Of a DNA stretch of 64,000 bases, positions 7,601 to 19,100 are shown piece by piece. Every line of letters starts with the position of its first letter. Position 1 is the first letter of the stretch. Source of the DNA: Elusimicrobiota bacterium (GTDB taxonomy: Bacteria; Elusimicrobiota; Elusimicrobia; FEN-1173); NCBI GenBank assembly GCA_016706425.1, contig JADJJR010000001.1, forward strand, positions 1,860,001-1,924,000. Reading direction: 5' to 3'. Under the pieces are notes generated by a model. The model saw only the letters and a list, made by a program, of their open reading frames with translations. It was not told the origin of the DNA and searched no databases. A program made the translations under genes and the position numbers.

Positions 7601-8754
7601 CGGGACTCCGATAACAACTGATTCCAAAGACCTACGGAAGTGTGCATCACGATCCGGCCGCGTTCAAGGGTATGCAACAATTTGGCCCGCAGGGCCTCCC
7701 GAAGGGCCCGGTCCAAATCCTTCACCGCCCAACGCCGCACGCGGGCGGCCTCGGGATAGCGCCGATCGGGCGAGGAGAAATCCGCCACGTAAAGGATTTT
7801 ATCAAGGCGGGACATCCGCCGCGCCCCAACGGTGTGCCGCGCGATGGCCGCGAGCGCGGCCGGGTCCGTTAAAAATCCCCGGTCACGGGCCCAGCGGGCC
7901 CCCACCGGCCCGTGGAGCAGAGGGTCCAACGCTTTCGCTCCTCCCCAGGGGATGGGAATTTTTTTTCGACGGGCGTAATCCCGCAGGCGGCCGGGGGACC
8001 AATTCTTGGCGACATCGTGCCACCACCCGGCGCGCTCCGCCCGCTCCGGGTCGACGCCGTGACGTTGGGCCAGGGCGCGCGCCCAGAGGGCCACCGCTTC
8101 GGAATGCCGCCACCGCTCCCCGGTCAACAAACGGCGCAGGGCGAAGGCCTGCGGGGGGGGAAGCGCCTCGGGCCCCCGGTAAAGCCTCCGTTTCTCGATG
8201 ACCCGGGCCGCCCCTTCGGGAACCATCCCCCGCCAGGGGCCGTTTTGAGCGATGGCAGCGCGCGCCGCGGTGGAGGAGAGCGGGCCAAGGCGCGCTTTTA
8301 AAAAGTGGACTCCGGCAAGGGAAACGGGGCGCGAACCGGTCCGCGGCGCCACGACCAACGGGTGGCGCCGCGCGATTTCCCGCCACCGCCTCCAGTCGCG
8401 AAACCCCGACCAGGCGTCTTCCCCCAAAAGGACCTCCCAACGCCGCCCCGGGAAAGCCCGGCGCAGGCGGCGCAGCGTGGCGAAGGTGTAGGATGGGCCG
8501 GGGCGGTGAATTTCCCAATCCCCGATGCGCAAACCCGGAACCCCGCGAACCGCCCGCCGCAGCATCGCCAACCGGTCCACGGCCGAGGCGCGTGGGGGCC
8601 CGTCTTTGAAAGGCGAACGCGCCGCCGGGACGAGGTAAACGACCCTGAGACCCCGTTCCTTGAGGGCAGCGCGGGCCAAGGCGATGTGGGATTTGTGGAC
8701 CGGGTCGAAACTGCCGCCAAGAAACCCGTAGACCGCGGGGCGTCGGGCGGGCAC
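7597..8754 (-). CDS. nadD-yqeK: Fused NadD nicotinate-nucleotide adenylyltransferase and YqeK HD hydrolase
   Basis: One 385-residue frame holding two normally separate proteins. Residues 1-190 are NadD, which adenylates nicotinate mononucleotide in NAD synthesis: YGFLGGSFDPVHKSH carries the GSFDPxHxGH-type nucleotidyltransferase motif and LGPLSSTAAR the ISSTxxR motif. Residues about 200-385 are a YqeK-type HD phosphohydrolase (diadenosine tetraphosphatase family): RHSEAVALWA, GWWHDVAKN, LHGPVGA, RHTVGARRMS and DKILYVADF. The GTG start overlaps the proA stop by one base (TAGTG). yqeK normally follows nadD as a separate gene; no stop or restart is visible between the halves. Confidence 0.93.
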   Translation of the reverse strand: MPARRPAVYGFLGGSFDPVHKSHIALARAALKERGLRVVYLVPAARSPFKDGPPRASAVDRLAMLRRAVRGVPGLRIGDWEIHRPGPSYTFATLRRLRRAFPGRRWEVLLGEDAWSGFRDWRRWREIARRHPLVVAPRTGSRPVSLAGVHFLKARLGPLSSTAARAAIAQNGPWRGMVPEGAARVIEKRRLYRGPEALPPPQAFALRRLLTGERWRHSEAVALWARALAQRHGVDPERAERAGWWHDVAKNWSPGRLRDYARRKKIPIPWGGAKALDPLLHGPVGARWARDRGFLTDPAALAAIARHTVGARRMSRLDKILYVADFSSPDRRYPEAARVRRWAVKDLDRALREALRAKLLHTLERGRIVMHTSVGLWNQLLSESR

Positions 8755-10073
8755 TATTCCCGGATTTGCCCGCTGCCGCGGACGACGTACTTGGTGGTGG
8801 TCAGCTCCGGCACGCCCATGGTGCCGCGGGCGTGGATTTTTTGGGTGGAAATCCCCATCTCCGATCCCAGGCCCAGGGCGCCGCCGTCGTGGAGGCGGGT
8901 GCTGGCGTTGTGGAGGACCGCGGCCGAGTCCACCCGCGCCAGAAACCGGCGGGCGGCGTCCTCGTCCCGCGTCACAATCGCGTCGGAATGATGGCTGCCG
9001 TGGGTGTTGATGTGGTCGATGGCCGCGTCGAGGGAATCGACGACCTTCATCGCGACGTGCAAATCCAGGTACTCGGTGTTGAAATCGTCGGGGGTGGCCG
9101 GCACGACGGCCGCGCCGCCCCGTTTCTGGACCCCGGCGTCGCCGTGAACGGTCACGTTGTTCTCCGCGAAGCGCCGCACCATGGCGGGCACAAAACGATC
9201 CGCGACGGCCCCGTGAACCAGCAGGGTTTCCATCGCGTTGCACACGCCCGGTCGCTGGATCTTGGCGTTCAGAGCGATTTTCTCGGCCATGGCCAAATCG
9301 GCCTCTTGGTCGACATAGACCGCGCACAGCCCCTTGCCGTGGGACAACACGGGCACGGTGGCCATTTCCCGGATCGCGTTGACCATCTCCTCCCCGCCGC
9401 GCGGGATCACCAGATCGACGAATCGGTCCATGCGCACCAAATCGCGAATCACCGACCGGTCCGAAGTTTCTACGAACTGCACGCAATCCGCGGGCAAGCC
9501 CGTCGGAACCAACGCTTCCTTCAAAACACGCACGAGGGCGGTGTTGGACTCCAACGCCTCTTTCCCCCCGCGAAGCACCACCGCGTTCCCCGACTTCAGG
9601 CAAAGGCCCGTCGCGTCCACGGTGACGTTTGGCCGGGCTTCGTAAATCATGGCCACCACCCCGAGCGGCACGCGGACTTTCTGCACTTTGAGGCCGTTGG
9701 GGCGTTCCCACTCGCCCGCGACCGAGCCGAGGGGGTCCGGAAGGGCCGCGATGTCGCGCAACCCGGCGGCCATGTCGGCCACCCGGCGGGGCGTCAAGGC
9801 CAGCCGGTCCAAGAGCGACGCCGAAAGCCCGGCGCGGCGGCCCGCCTCCAGGTCGATTTCGTTTTTGAAAAGGATGTCGTCCTGATTTTTCTCCAGGGCC
9901 TCGGCCAGGGTCCGCAGAGCGCGGTCACGCGCTTCGGGGGGGCTCACGGCCAGCGCCCGGCTGGCCTCCTTGGCCCCGGCGCAGAGGGCGACCAACCGGG
10001 CCGTGTAGGCGGGGGGCGCCTCCATTTGGACGCGGCGCTGGTTTTTCGTTGTTTTCTTCGCTTTGCTTTTCAT
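8754..10073 (-). CDS. proA: Gamma-glutamyl phosphate reductase
   Basis: NADPH-dependent reduction of gamma-glutamyl phosphate to the semialdehyde, second step of proline synthesis. The 439 residues show the aldehyde-dehydrogenase-fold core, GVVAMIYEARPNVTVDAT, and the catalytic cysteine in RPGVCNAMETLLVH. There is an N-terminal Lys-rich extension of 16 residues before a second Met. No clear ribosome-binding site precedes either Met; a TATAAT hexamer ends only 7 bases before the first ATG, so the message may be leaderless. No proB is adjacent. It opens the minus-strand run to argS. Confidence 0.95.
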   Translation of the reverse strand: MKSKAKKTTKNQRRVQMEAPPAYTARLVALCAGAKEASRALAVSPPEARDRALRTLAEALEKNQDDILFKNEIDLEAGRRAGLSASLLDRLALTPRRVADMAAGLRDIAALPDPLGSVAGEWERPNGLKVQKVRVPLGVVAMIYEARPNVTVDATGLCLKSGNAVVLRGGKEALESNTALVRVLKEALVPTGLPADCVQFVETSDRSVIRDLVRMDRFVDLVIPRGGEEMVNAIREMATVPVLSHGKGLCAVYVDQEADLAMAEKIALNAKIQRPGVCNAMETLLVHGAVADRFVPAMVRRFAENNVTVHGDAGVQKRGGAAVVPATPDDFNTEYLDLHVAMKVVDSLDAAIDHINTHGSHHSDAIVTRDEDAARRFLARVDSAAVLHNASTRLHDGGALGLGSEMGISTQKIHARGTMGVPELTTTKYVVRGSGQIRE

Positions 10074-10087
10074 GGGTTCTATTATAG

Positions 10088-10129
10088 AAAACGGCCTTTC
10101 CCGATGCGCGGGGAAAGGCCGTTTTTTTT
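10088..10129 (-). terminator. Strong hairpin terminator after giant gene 1
   Basis: Perfect 15-bp stem (10088-10102 with 10111-10125) and an 8-base loop, lying between the stop of giant gene 1 and the start of proA. In the minus direction it is followed by a short U-rich stretch; in the plus direction by eight T, so it can act both ways. It should insulate proA from the 9.6-kb upstream gene. Confidence 0.85.
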
Positions 10130-10145
10130 GAATCGATCGGAGCCG

Positions 10146-13100
10146 TTACGCGCTCTTCAGCGTCGCCACCAGGGCTTGAATGCCGGCTTCGACGCCGGAG
10201 GTCACTTCCACCGCGACGCCGCCCAGGATCCAGCGCAGCACGCGCACGATGTCCTCGTAGCCCGATTTTTCCACCAAGGTCGATGTCGCCGGCGGAAGAA
10301 TGACGTCGATGGAGAGCGGTTGAACGCCCAGCAGTTGGATCGCGGCGCCCACCCGCAACACGCGCTCGCCATTTTCGTTGCGGCCGAGGACGTCGTTGCC
10401 GTCGCCCACCTGGACCTTGACCCGGGGATGCCGAGCGCCCAAGGCTTCCATGTCCCGCACCAGATCGGCGTTCTCGCCGTCCCGCAATTCGCTTTCCAGC
10501 ACCACCAGGAGGCCCGTGCCGGCGCGCCCCAGGGCCACGCTGTTCTCGCCGGCCAAATGGCGCTTCAGGGTGTTCAGGGCGTCCTGCAGGGCCGCCCGCG
10601 AGGAGGTTCCATCCAGGTACCGCGTCACCGCGCGTCCGGCCTCGACGCCGCCGATCGCCACGGGTTGCGCTTTCGCGTCCGACTTCACGCTGTCGACGAT
10701 TTGACGATAGCCCGTTTGCGCTCGGGCGGCCATTTCGGCGCCGAACAGCGCCGTCGCAAAGGACCCCGCGACCTCCCCAACCGTATCGGCCAAACGTTGG
10801 TGCCGGAGATTCGCGCGCAGAGCCAGTTGCGAAGCCATCAAACCGCTGACCACGCCATCGGCGTACCGATCGGCCGTCGTGGCGCTCATTGGGGTTTCCC
10901 CCAGCACGTCCAGAGTGTCACGGGCGCCGGAAGCCAGGGCTCCGTCGGCCACAACCATCGCGTCGGCCACGTCGCCAAAGAACCGACCCACGGTGCGGCG
11001 CCCCGCCACGTCCAAATCGGCGTCCACGACCACCAGAACCGAAGGACGGCCCGCCTTCACCAACGCTTGGTGGGCCGCCACGGCGCCCTCCTGAAGGAGC
11101 GCGCTCCCCTTGCCGTAGAAGTCCCCCTTGTAGCGGGTCACGATGTGCACCGGGATCTGGTGCAGGGGCCCGCCGAACCAATTGACGAAAAGCCCGTGCA
11201 AAACGCCGGTGCCTTCCCCCCACTTGACGGCGGCGCCGGTGGCCGCTTGGGTGCGCGCGGCCAAATCATTGAAGAATTCCGCCGTCTGCGGATCCGCGTC
11301 TTCGTAATACGACAGCGTCAAATCCCGCAGGGAGGCGTTGAACCCGCGTGCATCGGCCAGAACCAACCCCAACGCGGCGGCCGGGGAGAGCTTTTGCTCA
11401 GCCAACAGGCGGCCCACCCGCTGCTTCTGCGCCTCCGACAGGAAGGGCAGGAGCCCGTCGAAAGACACCGTGACGCCTTCGGCCGACACCAGCGCGTCGA
11501 CGGCGCGGGCTTTGTCCTCCGTGGCTTTCAAAGACAAATTGCCCGCCTCCATGATGGACTTATACGATTCCACCGCCGGCTGGTTGGAGAAGTTGATGTC
11601 GTTCAAAGCGCCCAAGAACGCCACCATTTTCATCCAACCGTAGGAAGCGGCCCCGGGAGCGGCTTCGCCGGCCGGAACGGGCACGGTCACCACTTCAAAC
11701 CCCGCGTCGCGATAGGCCTGGGCGAGGGAAGTGGTTTCGTTTTCCCGCCCCTTGATTTGAAGTTCCACAAACACCCAGTCCCGGTTGGCGTTGCGGGCCA
11801 AAACATCCAACGGCGGCGCCTGGGTGTAAACCGTCAAACCGTTGCCGTCCTTGCCCAGGGATTCCTCGACGTTTTGTTGCTGCCAAACCCCCAATTGCGC
11901 GCGCAGGGATTCGGGCTCCAGGACGGCCATTTTGGTCACCCCCGTTTGCATGGCGGCCGAAAGCCGGTTCGCGGCCTGGACCCAGGGGTCCGCCGCGGTC
12001 GGCGTCTGGGCGTGGTTTTCCACAATGGCGTTCACCTGGGCTTTGGCGGCGCCGGGCCGCAGGAAAGACAGGGCCAGCAAGGTCGGGAAATTGACCAGGG
12101 TGTTGCGACCGCCGGTGTTCGTCCGTTCCATATACTCCCGCGACTTGACCGGAATGCCGTCTTTCGCGCCCCGCCGGGCCAGGCCCGTGCCGGGGTCGGT
12201 CACGAAGACGATATGGCTCTTCGGGTCGAAGCCGTGCGAACGGAGAAGACCGCTGATGAGGTCCAAATTCGCGAGGGTTTCCGTCGTGCCCCCCGATTTG
12301 CTGATGACGTAAAAGACCGTGCGATTCAGTTCCGCGGGAGTCAACGAGTAGGCGGCGCGTTGGAGTTTCTCGGGGGAGGTGTTCGCCACCACCGTCATGG
12401 TTTTTCCGTCGGCCGTCTGATCCGGCCCCACGATGGAACTTTCACCGCCCAGGCCGACCACCACCAATCGATCAAACTTTTCACGAAGCCCCGCCGCCTC
12501 GGTCTCAACGGATTCCAAGGTGGCCGGGTCGTCGTTCAATTCCCAGGGTCGGTTCACCCAACCGCCGCGGTCGGCGTTGTTCGCCTCCGGATCGCGGAAG
12601 AGCGGCTCAAAATCGCCGCGGCTGCCCGCCGGCGCGGCAAAGGATTTCCCGAGAGCGTCCAGACGGTCGGTGTTCGCCACGCGGCCCGCCAATTCCTGGC
12701 CCGTGGCCCGCAGGGAGGCCAAGGGGTCGACCACCGGGGGCACCATCGCGTCCCAATTGGGTTTGGAACCCACCGTTTCATACACCGTCGGCCCGGCGCG
12801 GCGGCCCAGAGTGAGGGCGCCGAGGACCCCCAGGGACGCCAAAGCGGCGTCGACGGTTTTTGAACCCAGGTAAAACACCGTCGCGATAATCAACATTTTC
12901 ACCCACACCGGCGCGTTGTCAAAGGCCCGGAACAGCGTGTCGGCCGCGCGCCGGCCCCGCGCCGTGAAGGCGAAGAGCCCCAACGAGACCGCGCCCGCCG
13001 CGATCCATATCCAAGGGCTCAAATCCGCCAACGCGGTAAAAAAGGAAAAAGGGGTGTCGCCGCCCGAGACCAAGGGAGCGGCGAGCGCCGCCGGAGAGAA

Positions 13101-16100
13101 GAACAACGCCGCCGCCGACACCGCCACCAGAAGGAAAGGGATTCCCACGCCCAATAAAAAACCTTTCTCCTTTTTCCCCCCGGCCGGGACTCCCGATCCT
13201 GTCGACCCAAGGGGCCGACGCGGCACAAGGGAACGGACGGCGGCGCCCACTTTCCTTGTGAAACCGCCCCTCTTCGACGCCGAGGCCAGGAGCAAACCGA
13301 CGTCCTCGAGAATCGAATAAAACCCGGTGGCGGATTTGACTTCGGCGAAAGTCGGGAGGGGGCCCCGATAACGGCTCAGGTCTCGCCCGGAGAGAATGCG
13401 TGTCTCTTCAATGCTGATGTCGACATAAGCCAGCGTCAACCGATGATTGACCGTCCCCCCTTCCTCCTTCCGACGGTCCCGAACGGCATCGGCGAGAGCT
13501 CCGTGCCAAGCCCCCCCCACCTGTTCCCATTGAACGAAATAAAAGTCGCTTGACGCCTCTCGGACGAATTCGGACTTTTCAACGTATTCCGACGGCAACA
13601 AACTGATGAAGCGCTCCGTCATCTCCGTCAATTGAGTGGCCGTCAAAAGGGATATCCGGCGCGCGAAGTCGCGCGTGGCGTCCGAGTCCAAGGCCGAGAC
13701 GGCCGTCATCTGATCCCATGTCAGCAGATCCTGCCCCTCGACTTTAACGCCCCCGCTCACCGCATAGATGGCGGCCGCGTAGTTGAGCACATTCTGAAAC
13801 GTCGAGAACATGGTGATATCGCGGTCGGCGACGAAACCCTTGGCGTTGGGCTCGGTGGGTATTAAATAATCAAGGACGTCGGGCCTTTCATTCACAGCGA
13901 CGAATCCCCCCCCCTTCTGACCGGGGGAACGGCTGTTCCCGATCGAAACGTGGACCAGGGGCCGCCCTTGCTCGGCCGCCCAGACGACACGATCACGAAT
14001 TTCTTGGAGTTGAGGGGAATTAATCTGGGACAAGGGGCCGTCGCCGGCTCTCAAAAAACCATAGGGGGTTCCGGCGCGCAGGGCATCCAGCATGGCGAGA
14101 GGAAGCCCCCGCACATTGCCGTGACCGAGGACTTTATTCTCCATGGGCCGAATTTCACCTTCGTCATCGAAGGCGAACGGTCCCCCTTTACGGGTCAGCA
14201 TCATTCCATCGCCGGGGTTTTGGGGAACGGCCAGGACCCGCACTCTTTTCCCCTGCTCGCCGGCCAGGGAACGGGATCTCCAAACTTCGGCCATGATTTC
14301 GCGCCACGTGAAGGGGCTGACGATGTGTTGTTGTCGCCCCCCGCCATCGACCGCCATGGAGTCAACGCCCAAACGGATGCCGTTGTACCCCGGAATCCAC
14401 TCGGCCGCAACTTGGCGGCTCGCCCCACGCGTTTCGGATTCTTTCAAAATGCCCGTGTCATAAAGCGCTTTCAACGAAGCGGCCCAACGGGAAGCCATGC
14501 CCCCGGACATAGGCACCAATTCCAAGGCCCTTTTTAAACGGGCTTTCGGCGCGGCCGGGACGAACGTTGGTCTGTTATTGCCGCCCTCCGCCGCCTCCAA
14601 CACAATCGAGAGGGGCAGATTCAAAGCCACCAAACGCATCGCCAAAACGTCATCCGGAAGACCGACGGCCTCCACCCCGGGTTCCACCAACAAGCGTTTA
14701 ACAGCCCTTAAAACCCGCGCGAAACTCTCCTGGGTCACCACGGCGCGTTTGGCGGCCCACAATTCCTTAATTTTTAAAAACCAAATCACATGACTCAGTT
14801 GCTCGGCGAGAGCTTTGAAATCACGCGCCGATTTGATTTCAACCCCCACCGCGTTCGCGATGGCGATGGCGGCTTTGGGGTCCCCGACCACGCCCTTTTC
14901 GGCTTTCACAAACTCTTCCAGGCGTTTGTTGGGGTCGCTCGCCTTCCCGAAATTTTTGTCGACATGGGAAAGGATCGCCGCGTTCACGCTGGCCGGCGGA
15001 ACGACTTGTCCATTCGCATCCAAGGCCAACCCGAGACTGAGGACCAAGTCGCGAAGGAGATCGGCGGACAGATAGGGGGACCACACCTCCCCGTGATCCT
15101 CATAGGCCGACCAAACCGAGGGCCTCCAATGTTCCAGGTCGGCCCGCCCGTTCCGATGGACGAAGTGGGCGGCCTCCATGGCTTTTGCCACCCCGTCTTT
15201 GTTGGCCGAAGCCATGAACGCCGGATGCGATTCCATATATTCCTTGATTTCGCCAACGCGGGCGTTTTCCAAGGACCGTCCGACATCCAACCATAAATCC
15301 TCCAGGGCGGTGGGCAGGTCGACGCCGTATTCCGGAGGCAACGCGTAAGTCATTTGGGGCAGCGCGATGGCGGTCCGAATCCCCCTCAAAATCTCCATCG
15401 ATTCGAACCGACGCTGGAGCCGATCGGGGGGCAGGTTCTTAATTCTTCCCCAGGTCGCCTTGGCGTCGCTGATGAAATCACGAACGTGTTGCAAAACTTC
15501 CACCGCGTCATCTTGCCAATCATTTCGGGTGTTCCTCTGATAGGCCCTTTCAATGTCCTTTTCCAAGGTGTCGATGGCCGAACCGAGCAAGGTCTTTCCT
15601 TCCAGGAAAGTGAACACCCACCGGGTCGCCTCCACCACGGCATTCGCCGCTTCCGCGCTGTTTTGTTCGGTGTACACCCGGAATATGGGTTGATCGCCCA
15701 CCCGGCGCACCATCACCCATCCCCCGCCGGCGAATTCGATCATGAGTCCGAGGGGGTCTCTGCGGTCGATCCGGACGTGGCGGAGGGCAATGCCTCGATC
15801 CGCCAATATTTGTGTCAAGGTCCGCGCAAAAAAGAGCGCGGCCGCTGGGGTTCCCCGAACCAAATCGATGGTATCCGCCTGGTTGCCGGAGCCATGAAAT
15901 GTCTTCCGCACGTAAACGAAATCGTTCTCCGCCAAGGCCCCCGCCAGTTCCGTCGCGTTGGGTCGGCGGCCATGCGCCTCGACATACACCGGCTGCAGGG
16001 TTGCTTTTTTCGCGGTTTCAAGGAAAGAGGAGAGCCTCCCTTTCTCCTTGATAATTTCGACCAACAGCCGCGCGTTCGCCTCCGCCGAATTGGCAAACAC

Positions 16101-19100
16101 CGTGTTCCCCCAACTGTAGCGGACATGGCCGCTCGCGTCGGCGGCGAGGAGCAGATCTCCATCGGCGGACATGGCGAATTCTTCGGAACCGGTCGGCACG
16201 ATCTCAAGGGACGCCATCTCGTCATTGGCCGGGTGTTTCAGACGCGCCAACCGATCGAGCCAACGGGTGCGCGGCATGGTCGTCACGATCTTCCCCGGTT
16301 GCCCTTTTTCCCAACCGAGAAAGTAGGCCATCATGAAAGCGATTTCACTGGGCGTGTAGTAGTGAACCATGCCGTCGGGACGTTTCTCCACGACGGACAT
16401 CCGCTCCCCGCTTTCGTTGAAGAAAAACGCGTATTCCCCGGGTTTCAACAACCCCACGGTCGGGCCCAACATCCTCGGGTCAAAGGGATCCGGTGCCCAA
16501 GCCACCGCCGACCCCTCCTCATCGAAAACCTCCTGGGCTCCCCACTTCGCCAAAGGGGCTTGATTCACCGCGGCGCGAACCGCCGAGACCTTTTGCAATC
16601 CCTCCGCGAAAGGCGCCACCGTCCCGTTCATCGAATCGACGAGCAGGGACTCCCGGATTTCCCGCGGCCAGTCTTGAGGGGATCCGAAAGCCTCGTTGTG
16701 GACATTCGACAAGCGGTCCGCCGCTTTGGCCTCCCGCACCTTTCGCCGTGTGTATCTATAAGAAGAACCGGACTCGGCATCGTTGGCTTTTTGCTCGATC
16801 GCCTGGCTGAGGGCGTCGCTCCCCGCGAAGCCGTCTTTAAAAATCTTAATTCCGTTAACGGCAACGCGATTTTTCAAATCGGAAAGCTTGGGATGACTCC
16901 CCGCCGTCACCCAAAAGGCGTACCGGGACCTCCCGGCGTTCGGTTGTGTTTCAAAACTTCCCGCCGTGGCCGGCGTGGGGCGGTCGGTCATCTCCACATC
17001 CAGCCCGTTCGCCTGCAGCACCCGAGCCAAATGCAGGGCGTACTCTTTTGCGCCGCGGCGGGTCCCAAACCCCACCAGAACCTTGACCCGTTCATTCCCG
17101 ACCTTTCCCAAATTAATAACGTCGGCCGCCGCCTGGGCGAAACGGCCCACATTGCCGGCGCTGAACTCCCCCTTTTTGACCGGCGCGATCCACGTGGAAT
17201 TTGCGATCGTTATTTTTTTTATCAACTCCGTCCCGGACAACGCAATGCTCCGTGTCCGGTTCGGCAAGAGCGCCCCCTGGACCCAACCGAACCCGGTCAA
17301 CAGAAGATCCCAAGCCACTCCCAAACCGAGGTAAACACCGCCCCGCTCGCCTTTGCGGCGCCGCGCGAGAAGCACCCAGGACATCATCCCCGCCGCGACC
17401 AGAAAGAAGAGAAACCCCGAGACAGCGACGAGCGATTCCGCGGAAGCGAACAACGCCCCCGCTTCGGCGGAGGACGACGCGGCGAATAACAAAATTCCGG
17501 CCGTTATCGCCCCGACTTTGGATTGGCCCTGGACCAGGGCCGTCTTCATGGAGCGACCGACTCCGACAACGCGGTCGCCTGCGTAAGTCCAAACCCGAGG
17601 AACGGAAAAGAAAAGGAAATTCGCCAAAACGGGGACGATCCCGGACCGTTCTTGGGCGATGTTTTCCGCCGTGTAGAGGAGGCCGACCCGGGATTCTTGG
17701 GTGTCCCCTTCGGAGGCGAATTCAACGCCTTTGGGGGATCCGTCGTAGGGCAACGCGCCGATCCGGCCGTAAACCGTGGGACCGTTTTCGGCGTGGACCC
17801 GGGGCAACCCGCTCACGGGGTTCACATCCACGGTGACGTCAATATCCTGGAAATGTTTTTCCCGGTACTCCTGGGCGGCGGGAACCCCCGCCAACATGAC
17901 CGTCAAGGCCAGCATCGCGGCGGCCATGCCGCGGCGAACCGCGCCGGGGGTCTTGGGGTTGTCCTTGAGACCCGGCATCGGCACCGTGGTGGTGGCGTGG
18001 GGCGGAGACAGGTAGAGGGCGTCGCCGGCCAGGTATTTTTCGATCGGGACGTTCTTGACCATGAAGATGTCCAAATACTTGGTCCCCGAAGGGACTTCCC
18101 CGATCTGGGGCGTGACGGTCACGACGGAAAAACCGTCCTTGGCCAACCGCTGCTCCAGCTCGCTGGTGTGGAACCCGCCCGCGACCATGGTCAAAATTTT
18201 CGCGTTCATGCGCGCGGCGCGGGCCTTGAGGTTCGCGGTCAGTGAATCGTTGCGCCGCTCCGCGGCGGTGTAAAAGCGTTCAAACCGGGCCATCTCGGCT
18301 GAGGACGGGGCCGCGGGGGCGCCCGCACCAAGGACGGTTTTCACGCGGTCGTTGAGCGCCGGGGCCGTCTTGCGGTGTTCAACGTAAAGGCGCCATTCGG
18401 CGGGGCCGAATTCCTGCCGGATCAACCGATGGGCCAGCCGGACGTCCTCGGCCAAATCCATCATCGCCTTCTCGGTCGGCGTATTGACCGCGGCGGCGAC
18501 GGCGTCTTTTTTTAACGTGTCGATTTCGTCAAAAAGGCGGAATTTGTCGATGTCCTCGGCCACCAGGACGTATTGCACATACCGCTCAAAAGATGGGTAA
18601 TGGGCCCAGGAGATTCCGTGGCTTTTGACCAAGTTTTGGAGTTCCCGGTTGTAGGCGCCGAACCCGATCCGACCGGCCCGGTAACTGAGCGAAGCGGCGA
18701 TGAGACGCTCCACGGCGGACGGATCCAGCTTGCGGACCAGGACCTCAATCAGGCCCGCGCGTTCTTTTTCCACCCGCTGAAAATCGATTTTCGATTCGAG
18801 GGCGAGGGCCTGGTTCAATTTTCGGACTTCGGCCAACCGCGCGGCCGCGGGGGAGTCCGTCAGGCTGTCCATCAATTGAATCAAGGACGCTTTCCCATCG
18901 GCGTACCCCGTGAGCGTCTCGTTCAGGGCCCGCAACCGGGGCGAAAGGACCTCGGCCGCTTTTCGGTTCCAGGCGGATTCGACGGCGTCCAACGACCCGG
19001 CGGCGGCGACCTGCGCCGGCCGGGCGGACCTGTAGGCCTCCACGTTTTCCACATAGTCCGCGGGGGTTTCCACGCCCCACAGGGCGGGTTCTTCGGTCGC

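Noticed and set aside
8755..9711. An upstream extension of the nadD-yqeK frame to 704 codons
   Set aside because: The extra part runs through proA in another frame, is Arg/Gly/Pro rich, and the GTG at 8754 overlaps the proA stop exactly where a coupled start is expected.
8766..12863. A 1365-codon open frame on the plus strand
   Set aside because: It lies opposite proA and giant gene 1, has no recognisable domains, and has the His/Gly/Arg-rich composition of antisense frames in GC-rich DNA.
15354..17489. A 711-codon open frame on the plus strand
   Set aside because: Antisense to the mutase-like part of giant gene 1, which shows real motifs; this frame shows none.
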